Source: Kerstersia similis (GTDB taxonomy: Bacteria; Pseudomonadota; Gammaproteobacteria; Burkholderiales; Burkholderiaceae_B). From it: a DNA stretch of 64,000 nucleotides. Where the stretch lies: positions 1-64,000 of the forward strand of contig NZ_CBCSIQ010000021.1 in assembly GCF_965139615.1 (NCBI RefSeq). Direction: 5' to 3'. This document shows positions 50,399-57,284 of the stretch, piece by piece. Position 1 is the first letter of the stretch. Every line of letters begins with the position of its first letter. Both the position numbers and the translations under genes were made by a program. The notes below the pieces were generated by a model. It had not been told where the DNA came from. It made no database searches and worked only from the letters and a program-made list of their open reading frames with translations.

Positions 50399-51844
50399 TC
50401 AATCCTGATCCAGTCGCTGCACCGCCAGATGCAACTCTTCCAGCTTGAACTCCTGCCGCTTCGGCAGCACGAACTGCAGCACCCAGACCACGGCAACCGG
50501 CACCAGCGCGGCCAGCAGGAAGGATTCCAGCAGGGTATTCATGTTGCCCGTGGGGGACGGGAAATAGGTCAGGCCAGCTGCCAGGCCGGCCAGGGTGCCC
50601 AGCGTGGCGGTGCGGCCGTCGTGGCGGCGGCTGTAGAGGCCGTAGAACACCGGGAAAGCGGCGGCGGCGCACAGCAGGTCTGCCAGCAGGAACAGGTACA
50701 GCACGCTATAGCCTTGCGCCGAGACAATCATCACGGGAATGGCCAGCAGCATGATGAGCCAGCGCGCCAGGCGCAGCAGCGTGGTCGTGCTGGTATGGGG
50801 GGCCAGGCGTTTGACATCCACGGCAATGATGCTGGAGACCGCGCTGATCACGGTATCGGCGCTGCTCATGACCAGCGCCAGCCCCAGCGGGATGAGCGCA
50901 ATGGCGAACCAGAGCGGCACATCCGGCATGATGATGGTGAAGAGCGCGATCGAACTATCGCCCTGGGGGTGATAGGCGACGAAGGCCAGGCCGAACAGGC
51001 CCATCACGAAAATGAAGGGCACCACCAGCACGCCGCCCAGCAGGAAACCGCGCCGCATAGACGGGATATCCTTGGCAGAATAAACACGCTGCCAGTTGCC
51101 CTGGTGGAAGATGCCGGTGAGCAGGATGGCGACGAAGAACGTGACGCCCGCCTTGAGGCCGGTGGCGTTGGTCAGATCCAGCAGTTGCGGCGCCTGCTGG
51201 CGCAGTATCTCGGCCGTGGCGCTGATGCCGCCGGTAGCCTTCCATCCCAGCCACAGCATGACCAGCAACAGCGGCACGATGATGACGATCTGCACCTTGT
51301 CGGTAAAGATGGAGGCGCGCAAGCCGCCATAGGCCGTATAGAGCAGCGTGAAGCCCATGACGATGGCCGCAGTGACCCACAGCGGGATGGGGGCGAGCAG
51401 CGTGACCAGCTTGGCGATGGCCGTGATTTCCGCCGTCAGCGAGATGAACATATAGAACAGCATGATCAACAGCGTCAGCACGTACATCGGACGGCCATAG
51501 CGTACGATCAGGAACTCGGTCAGCGTGTGGCCGCGCGGGCTGAGTTCACGCATGCGCTGGCCCAGCGGAATCATGATCAGTCGTGGGGACATCGAGCCCA
51601 GGGCATAGCCGATCACTGCGGCCAGGCCCCCCCAGGTGGCAGCTTGCGGGGGCGAGAACAGAATCCAGGCGCCCAGCGAGGAGGCCATCAGCGTCAGGAT
51701 GGTGGCAAAGGAACCCTGGCTGTTGCGAGCGACGATGAAGTCTTCCAGGTTATCGCGTTGGCGGCGGGCATAAACCACACCGGCCAGCGCATAGAGCGCC
51801 GAGAAACCCAGCAGCCAGGCCAGGGTGGCGTTTTCAGTGAGCAT
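50399..51844 (-). CDS. Sodium:solute symporter under TPP riboswitch control (putative thiamine or HMP importer)
   Basis: The 481-residue protein has about 13 hydrophobic segments in the layout of the SSS family: YALAGVVYARRQRDNLEDFIVARN at the start, then LMASSLGAWILFSPPQAATWGGLAAVIGYALG, LTEFLIVRYGRPMYVLT, AYGGLRASIFTDKVQ, and the sodium-site helix LALVMSSADTVISAVSSIIAVDV. Members carry vitamins, sugars or amino acids with Na+. The upstream TPP riboswitch points strongly to thiamine, its pyrimidine precursor or a related compound. An SSS-type thiamine-regulated transporter named ThiV has been predicted in other bacteria, and this could be such a protein, but homology was not tested. AGGAG precedes the ATG. 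Confidence 0.88.
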   Translation of the reverse strand: MLTENATLAWLLGFSALYALAGVVYARRQRDNLEDFIVARNSQGSFATILTLMASSLGAWILFSPPQAATWGGLAAVIGYALGSMSPRLIMIPLGQRMRELSPRGHTLTEFLIVRYGRPMYVLTLLIMLFYMFISLTAEITAIAKLVTLLAPIPLWVTAAIVMGFTLLYTAYGGLRASIFTDKVQIVIIVPLLLVMLWLGWKATGGISATAEILRQQAPQLLDLTNATGLKAGVTFFVAILLTGIFHQGNWQRVYSAKDIPSMRRGFLLGGVLVVPFIFVMGLFGLAFVAYHPQGDSSIALFTIIMPDVPLWFAIALIPLGLALVMSSADTVISAVSSIIAVDVKRLAPHTSTTTLLRLARWLIMLLAIPVMIVSAQGYSVLYLFLLADLLCAAAAFPVFYGLYSRRHDGRTATLGTLAGLAAGLTYFPSPTGNMNTLLESFLLAALVPVAVVWVLQFVLPKRQEFKLEELHLAVQRLDQD

Positions 51845-51989
51845 GACAGCGCATCTCCTGCGGCGATCCTTCAGGATGGCCGCAAAATCTGGCTGCGCGC
51901 AAAAAGGGGAACAGGCGTGTACCGGAAAGGCACAGCAACCCGGCGCGCAACCATGGGTTGAAGAAGCGGACAGGCGCGCGCGTGGGCAG

Positions 51990-52083
51990 ACTCCCTTCCC
52001 TTCGCCGGCATGATCCGGATCAGGTTCTAAGGGTCACCGCGATACAGCGGAATCTCAGCCCATTGAGTGGGCCCCCCCAGGAA
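51990..52083 (-). promoter_or_regulatory. TPP riboswitch (THI element)
   Basis: On the minus strand the RNA reads GGGGGGGCCC, then GGGCTGAGA, a variable stem, ACCCTTAGAACCTGATC, and finally GGATCATGCCGGCGAAGGGA. These are the conserved blocks of the thiamine-pyrophosphate aptamer (CUGAGA, ACCC, GAACCUGAUC, GGxxAxxCCxGCGxAGGGA). It sits about 145 bp before the symporter ATG. Binding of TPP would be expected to lower expression. The expression platform between 51845 and 51989 was not resolved. Confidence 0.96.
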
Positions 52084-52142
52084 CGCTGGCAAGCGTAGAG
52101 GGCCAGGGGGGATTTGTCAATGAATGATAGGCGTTCTTGTGT

Positions 52143-53015
52143 TTATTGGAAGAGCATTTCCAGGGATGGGGCATCCAGCACTTGATCAGACCAGCGTTCG
52201 ATCTCGGTTGCGCTGGCAGTTTCCAGCCTGGCCAGGGCATGCTTGTGCAACGGGCCGAAGCGTCGTTCGAGCAGGCGTTTCAGCATGAGGGCCTGGCCTT
52301 TATGCAAGCCGATGCGCTCACCTTTGTGCAGGCCGATCCCCTCGCCTTCCAGGCGCGCATAATCCAGTGCATCCTGTTCATCAATCAGCGCAAGTTCGCG
52401 GCGTTCGGCAGCCAGGCGCAAGGCTTCGTCGGAGTACATGCCCTGCAGGTGCTTCAAGGCATCCTGCACGGGAGGATGGGTAATCTGGCTCATGCGGTCG
52501 TCATCCAGGTTATGGCGCAGGCAGGCAACCCAATCGGGCAGTGCTGAGGGATAGCCGTGCAGCCGTTCTGCCTTGGGCAATTCGATTATATGCACTTGCA
52601 TGGCCTGGCCCAACTGCACACCAGGGTGACGGGTATCGCGCAGTGTGAAGTGCCAGTCGGCCTGTTGCGGGTAGTCAGGGAACAGTTCATGGTCCAGCAG
52701 GCTGATACCGATGGCGGGCCGCAAGTGACGGTAGTCGCGGCCATGCTGAAGCTGGTCGGAAAGATTGCGCGCCAGATAATAGACGTTGCGTTCGGGCCAG
52801 TGCAGGTAGCGTCTCAACTGCATTTCAACCATGAAGCGGTGGCCGTTTGCGTCCTGCGCCAGGATATCGAGCACGATCTGCTTGCCTTCCAGGTCTTCCG
52901 GCAGGATGGACGGGTTGAGCACCTCCACGACCCGGATGGGCGCTGCGTGGTAGCGCACCGCATTGATCAGGTCGGAGAGCAAATCAAGCCGGCGCGAGAA
53001 CAGCATCTTGAACAC
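52143..53015 (-). CDS. Rpn/PD-(D/E)XK nuclease family protein, N-terminus uncertain
   Basis: The 290 residues from the GTG at 53015 begin MFKMLFSRRLDLLSDLINAV and contain VEVLNPSILPEDLEGKQIVLDILAQDANGHRFMVEMQLR. The D of LDILA and the E-x-Q of VEMQ form the PD-(D/E)XK nuclease core. ERNVYYLARNLSDQL follows, and a short repeat IGLHKGE/IGLHKGQ lies near residue 235, as seen in Rpn proteins. Rpn proteins are recombination-promoting nucleases. Upstream of the GTG the same frame continues as PQRTGLALNNDLV, which includes the family motif NDLVFKMLF, but no ATG or GTG precedes it before a stop. The gene may start at CTG or be 5'-truncated. Confidence 0.8.
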   Translation of the reverse strand: MFKMLFSRRLDLLSDLINAVRYHAAPIRVVEVLNPSILPEDLEGKQIVLDILAQDANGHRFMVEMQLRRYLHWPERNVYYLARNLSDQLQHGRDYRHLRPAIGISLLDHELFPDYPQQADWHFTLRDTRHPGVQLGQAMQVHIIELPKAERLHGYPSALPDWVACLRHNLDDDRMSQITHPPVQDALKHLQGMYSDEALRLAAERRELALIDEQDALDYARLEGEGIGLHKGERIGLHKGQALMLKRLLERRFGPLHKHALARLETASATEIERWSDQVLDAPSLEMLFQ

Positions 53016-53491
53016 GAGATCATTGTTCAGCGCCAGGCCGGTGCGTTGGGGGATGGGCGGTAGCCTGCATTTCCAGAAACGGTGTGTGCAGAGACCGGCA
53101 ATTCAGAAAAGCCCGAGGGAGTGTGTGGAAAAACCATGCCTGATCCTGTGGCTTCGATGAAACGAAAACAGGGAACAGTCTGCGCCGGAACCGGCTGGCG
53201 GAAAATGCGCAAAGTCCGCCCGGTGAAACTCCCCTTGGTTGAACCCAGGCACCAGGCAGCCCTCATGGACTGTCTGGTGCCTGGCAAATCCGAGCGGCAT
53301 GCAGGCGGCTCGGTGCAGCAGCTTCAGTCTTGGTGCCAGCGTGCTTCATGGTTGAATTATCAATGCAGTGTGATATCCGGATTCATGCTGCGTAGATGGT
53401 GTTGCGATGCCATGCCTTTACACTTCTGCGAGTGTCGTTACCCCAGGTACGGCACCAGGCTAAGGAACCCGAGCAACAGGAGCAGTGTGTA
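53016..53491. other. Gene-free region between the Rpn gene and the oxidoreductase
   Basis: No coding sequence is supported in this 476 bp apart from a possible N-terminal extension of the Rpn frame at 53016-53080. It contains a 15 bp inverted repeat with one mismatch: CCAGGCACCAGGCAG (53245-53259) against CTGTCTGGTGCCTGG (53270-53284), around a 10-base loop. There is no T-run, so it is not a typical terminator. Confidence 0.5.
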
Positions 53492-54538
53492 ATGAGCAAG
53501 ACCCGTATTGCAGTCGCTGGCGCTGGCTATATCGGCCAGGCACATATGGATAGCATCCGGCGCAATGCGGATTGCGAATTGGCGGCTGTGATCGACCCAG
53601 CCCCTGCTGCGCAGGAACTCGCGAACATGGCGGGGGCGCGCTGGTTCGCATCGCTGGAAGACATGCTGGCGCAGGCAAGGCCGGATGGCGTCATCCTGGC
53701 TACCCCCAACCAGTTGCACCTGGCGCATGCCAATGAGTGCCTGGACGCTGGCCTGCCCATCCTATTGGAAAAGCCGGTGACCGCCACCGTGGAAGAAGGC
53801 GAAGCCCTGATGCAGCGGGTGCAAGCCGAAGGCGCCAAGGTGCTGGTCGGCCACCATCGCACGCACAGCCCGATCATGGCGCAGGCGCGTGAAATCGTGC
53901 AGTCCGGCCGCCTGGGCCGCCTGGTTTCCGTCATGGGCAGCGCGCAGTTCTTCAAGCCCGACGAATATTACGAAAGCGCACCCTGGCGCAAGGCGCCCGG
54001 CGCCGGGCCGGTGCTACTGAACATGATCCACGAAGTGCACAATCTGCGCATGCTGTGCGGCGAAATCATTGCCGTGCAGGCCTTCGCATCGAACGCGGTA
54101 CGCGGCTTCGCAGTGGAAGACACGGCGGCCATCAACCTGCGCTTTGCCAACGGCGTGCTGGGTGTGTTCATGTTGTCGGACACGGCTGCCAGTGCCCGCA
54201 GCTGGGAACAGACCAGCCAGGAAAACCCGGCCTACTCCACCTATGGTGATGAAGACTGCTACACCCTGGCCGGCACCATGGGTTCGCTGGCCGTGCCCAC
54301 CATGCGCATGAAAACCTATGCGCGCGAAGCCGACCGGTCGTGGTGGAAACCGTTTGACGTCTCCGAAGAAGCCGTCCGCCGTGGCGACCCCATTGACTTC
54401 CAGCTTGCCCACTTCGCGGCCGTGGTGCGCGGCGAAGCCGAGCCATTGGTGACGGTGCGCGACGGCGTGCAGAACCTGCGCGTGACCGAAGCGATCATTC
54501 AGGCGGCAGCGACGGGGAAGGTGGTGAAGTTGGGGTGA
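53492..54538 (+). CDS. Gfo/Idh/MocA family oxidoreductase
   Basis: The ATG at 53492 (AGGAG upstream) gives a 348-residue protein. MSKTRIAVAGAGYIGQAHMDSI is the NAD(P)-binding Rossmann motif, LLEKPVTATVEEGEALM holds the catalytic lysine of the EKP motif, and LLNMIHEVHNLRMLCGE matches the His/Asp region of the C-terminal alpha/beta domain. Members oxidise or reduce sugars, inositols or similar compounds. It stands alone on the plus strand between two minus-strand units, so its substrate cannot be inferred. An earlier in-frame start at 53396 lacks a ribosome binding site and is not conserved in character. Confidence 0.93.
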   Translation: MSKTRIAVAGAGYIGQAHMDSIRRNADCELAAVIDPAPAAQELANMAGARWFASLEDMLAQARPDGVILATPNQLHLAHANECLDAGLPILLEKPVTATVEEGEALMQRVQAEGAKVLVGHHRTHSPIMAQAREIVQSGRLGRLVSVMGSAQFFKPDEYYESAPWRKAPGAGPVLLNMIHEVHNLRMLCGEIIAVQAFASNAVRGFAVEDTAAINLRFANGVLGVFMLSDTAASARSWEQTSQENPAYSTYGDEDCYTLAGTMGSLAVPTMRMKTYAREADRSWWKPFDVSEEAVRRGDPIDFQLAHFAAVVRGEAEPLVTVRDGVQNLRVTEAIIQAAATGKVVKLG

Positions 54539-54643
54539 TAGGCTAGGTGTGTTTGGGACAAGGAACGCTTGTGTATAACCCTGTGTATAGATTCTGTATG
54601 GCCTGTGAGTATTCTGTGTGGCTATCGTGTAGATCGCGCTTGA

Positions 54644-56104
54644 TCAGAAGATTTTGGAGACGCCTAGCATTGTGCGGCTTTTTTCAAATGTGTAGGCATG
54701 CGGGATCGTGCTACGGTTTTTCCGGTACTCATAGCTGAAAGTGGGCGTCAGTCCGTGCCAGGAAAGGTAGGGGGCGGTGAGTCCGACGTAAATACCATTT
54801 TCATTGTCCCGCTGACGCCGCCCACCGAAGAAAGCATTCGAACTTTCTGCTTCTTTGTGCCGGAAGGTATAGGCGATATTGAGCGTTATCTGGTTCTGAA
54901 AAGATTTGAAAATACCAACGCGCGCAATTTTTTCACGATAGGCAAAAACCTTTTGTTTTGCATCGTTATCACGCCACATCAGATTGCCGTACAGTTGTGT
55001 GCTGGGGTGCAGCCAATACACACCGAACAACGAAATACCTTGATAGTTCCCCTGAAGATAAGAGAAGTTGTGGGAAAAGTGTCTGTTCTTGTATTCGTAG
55101 CTCAATTCTGCCAGTGCGCGAGGCGTGAGTTGGCGGCGGAAGCTCGTACGCATGCCGAATGCATGGTACGCCTTATGACCTCCTTCGTTGTCGTACTCAA
55201 AAGACGGCAACACCTGGATTTGATTACGCGCTGAATTGAACTGATAACCCAGATAGTTGGTGGACACGAAATTGTCGTAGCTGTTCTCATGGTAGTAATG
55301 GTTGCCGTAGTTGATGCTGCGGAACAAAATGTTATGGTGTCCGGCGAGGGACCAGAGCTTGTCCGCACTGGCTTCATAGTAGAGACCACTGTCCCCTTTT
55401 TTTGCGACGGGGATATTCGTGTGACAAGCGCCGTCAAAAATCATGGCGCAAGAGTCAACGTAAGTAGAAGCCTGATTCAGGTTATCTTCGTGCACCCATG
55501 AGGCAGATAGCGATACGTGCAGTTGCTGACGTTCCTCTATGGCCTTGGTGTACTGGTCGATATATTGTCGGATGTCATCGGGGTGCGCCTGCGTTTTTAG
55601 TTGGCGGAATACGATGCCGGCATCGTGCAGCCGATTGTCCGTGTACAGGACTCGCCCCAGGTCCAGACTGCCTCTGGAAAAATAAGGGTTGGTTTCCAGG
55701 ACTTTGCGGTATTGATCGACGGCGTGGTTGTAGTCGCCGCTGGCTGCAAGCCGGCTGGCTGAGACAAAGTCAAATAATGCCGGGTCATGGTGGGGTACTC
55801 TGGCGTACTGGCTCAATAACCTGCTGGCGCCGAACCAGTCCTTGTGATTAACCGCTTTGAGTATTTCAAGCGTCAATCGTTGCAGACGACCTTCGGGGGT
55901 CAGTGTCATGGCATCTATGGCCGCCTGGTAGGCTTCGCTGGCCTGAGAGTCTGTGTCGTCAGGCAGCAGCTGTTGTTGCAAGCGTTGAGAATTCTGTTCG
56001 GACTGCATCCAAAGCCGGTCGCTGGTATCTTGTTGTGCGTAGGTGCTAACGCAGTAAGACAGGCAGCAAAAAACCATGACTCGGGTAACGGAAAGATAGG
56101 ACAT
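54644..56104 (-). CDS. Slam-type outer-membrane surface lipoprotein/hemophore secretion protein
   Basis: The preferred start at 56104 gives 486 residues with a signal MSYLSVTRVMVFCCLSYCVSTYAQQ. Residues about 90-190 contain TPR-like units (ALFDFVSASRLAASGDYNHAVDQYRKVL; SRGSLDLGRVLYTDNRLHDAGIVF). The remaining 290 residues are a beta-barrel with alternating aromatic strands, ending in SRTMLGVSKIF with a C-terminal phenylalanine. This TPR-plus-14-strand-barrel organisation and size are those of Slam (DUF560), which moves TbpB-like lipoproteins or the soluble hemophore HphA to the cell surface. It follows the hemophilin-like gene, its expected client. In-frame ATG 56146 lies inside an intergenic hairpin and is less likely. 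Confidence 0.85.
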   Translation of the reverse strand: MSYLSVTRVMVFCCLSYCVSTYAQQDTSDRLWMQSEQNSQRLQQQLLPDDTDSQASEAYQAAIDAMTLTPEGRLQRLTLEILKAVNHKDWFGASRLLSQYARVPHHDPALFDFVSASRLAASGDYNHAVDQYRKVLETNPYFSRGSLDLGRVLYTDNRLHDAGIVFRQLKTQAHPDDIRQYIDQYTKAIEERQQLHVSLSASWVHEDNLNQASTYVDSCAMIFDGACHTNIPVAKKGDSGLYYEASADKLWSLAGHHNILFRSINYGNHYYHENSYDNFVSTNYLGYQFNSARNQIQVLPSFEYDNEGGHKAYHAFGMRTSFRRQLTPRALAELSYEYKNRHFSHNFSYLQGNYQGISLFGVYWLHPSTQLYGNLMWRDNDAKQKVFAYREKIARVGIFKSFQNQITLNIAYTFRHKEAESSNAFFGGRRQRDNENGIYVGLTAPYLSWHGLTPTFSYEYRKNRSTIPHAYTFEKSRTMLGVSKIF

Positions 56105-56130
56105 GGGCGGGCCGGGTTGTAAAGCAGAAA

Positions 56131-56180
56131 CGGAACCTGTCCGCATGAACAGGTTCCGGGAAAGCACATCCGCTGTGCTT
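56131..56180 (-). promoter_or_regulatory. Tandem hairpins between hemophore and Slam genes
   Basis: Two perfect stems lie in the gap: AAGCACA/TGTGCTT (56162-56168 with 56174-56180) and CGGAACCTGT/ACAGGTTCCG (56131-56140 with 56149-56158, 8-base loop). On the minus strand the second is followed by TTTCTGCTTT. They may act as a partial terminator or RNA-processing barrier that keeps Slam expression below that of the secreted client. Confidence 0.6.
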
Positions 56181-56226
56181 GAAGGGGCTATTGCGTAAAG
56201 ACTGACAGGTCAGTTACGCAGTCTGC

Positions 56227-57078
56227 TTACTTCTTCGTGGCACCGAAGGAGGCAACGAAGCTGTCGGCGCTGTTGCTGCCGCTGGCCACGCCAGCCAGGG
56301 AGCTGGTATCGCCCGAGCTATAGAAGTGGCCCTTGGTCGTACCGTCGATGATGTAGCCCAGTGCTGTATTGGTATAGTGGGAAGTGCCGTCGAATGTACC
56401 AGCGGTGGCATTGATATTGTTTGCACTGATTTCCAGGCCACCCGTGCCGTCAGTCCTAGCGAGTTCTCCGTGCAGGCTTTGGTAGTTGGCTTCCAGGGTC
56501 AGCGTACCCGTCAGCGTGGTGGGCGCAACGGATGCTGCGCGCGAAGCCAATGCGACAAAGCCTGCCGCCGCGTACTCCGTCTTCGCCACTGGCACGACGA
56601 AGCCGATGTTGTCACCTACCTCGAAGGCCGTGTCAACGCGCGTGGGCTTGCTGTCTGCATGATCGGTGGCAATCCCGTAGTACACCTGCCTGGCCGAGGC
56701 ATTGACCTTGCCCCAATTGAAGTTGGTTGAGATGGCGGGACCTGTAGGCGGATTGCCAGCGTGTGCATAGCCATTCAGCCGGTACTGATTGAATATCTTG
56801 CCGGCAGAGGAAACGCTGCCGTTGGCGCTGAAATTATTGATGCTTTGCAGGCTGATGATGTAATAACCATCAGGGCGAGATGAATCATTGAAGCCAATCC
56901 CAGGCGCATCCAGTGGGCCGTGGAAGCCCGTCAAGGTAGCGCCGCCGACGCGCAAGGGGGCCTGGTTGTCAGGCAGGTCGCTGGTCGTGTTGCCGACGCT
57001 GTTGAATGGGGGAACCGTTTGTGCCTGGGCGGCACCAAAGATGGCGATCAATGCACTAGCAAGAATGACATGCTTCAT
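56227..57078 (-). CDS. Secreted hemophilin-like, Slam-dependent protein
   Basis: The ATG at 57078 with AGGAGCAG upstream starts a 283-residue protein. MKHVILASALIAIFGAAQAQ is a signal peptidase I signal without a lipobox cysteine, so the product is soluble. Residues about 25-165 form a variable ligand domain. The C-terminal 105 residues carry the eight-stranded barrel pattern of TbpB-like Slam clients: LTGTLTLEANYQSLHGEL, ISANNINATAGTFDG and GHFYSSGDTSSLAGVASG (compare the G-x-FYG...GG box). Size and layout match hemophilin/HphA (about 260-270 residues). It is expected to bind heme and hand it to the TonB receptor, which is inference from family and context. A long earlier start is only leader sequence. 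Confidence 0.8.
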   Translation of the reverse strand: MKHVILASALIAIFGAAQAQTVPPFNSVGNTTSDLPDNQAPLRVGGATLTGFHGPLDAPGIGFNDSSRPDGYYIISLQSINNFSANGSVSSAGKIFNQYRLNGYAHAGNPPTGPAISTNFNWGKVNASARQVYYGIATDHADSKPTRVDTAFEVGDNIGFVVPVAKTEYAAAGFVALASRAASVAPTTLTGTLTLEANYQSLHGELARTDGTGGLEISANNINATAGTFDGTSHYTNTALGYIIDGTTKGHFYSSGDTSSLAGVASGSNSADSFVASFGATKK

Positions 57079-57284
57079 GAACTGCTCCTGAATGAAAAGC
57101 CTGTGCGATCCACAGGCATACCTCATCTGCCTTTACCGGTCGATAAAGGCGCAGCGCTTTACATAGCGTGGTGCCAGCAAGGGCTACAGGAAGTTCGTTG
57201 TTCCATGAGTATGATTCGTTGACGGGTTAGAAGATGATCGGGTGTTTAGCGGGCTTGCCTGTGCAGCAAGCCCGCCATGGATAC
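57079..57284 (-). promoter_or_regulatory. Spacer with hairpins between PKD lipoprotein and hemophilin-like genes
   Basis: A perfect 10 bp hairpin GCGGGCTTGC/GCAAGCCCGC (57249-57258 with 57266-57275) directly follows the PKD gene stop. It has no T-run but could protect or terminate the upstream message. Closer to the hemophilin-like start lies GCCTGTG-cgatc-CACAGGC (57099-57117). A separate promoter for the secreted protein may be here. None was identified with confidence. Confidence 0.55.

Noticed and set aside
53245..53284. Intrinsic terminator or insertion-sequence end
   Set aside because: The inverted repeat is strong but has no T-run, and no transposase or target duplication is visible nearby.
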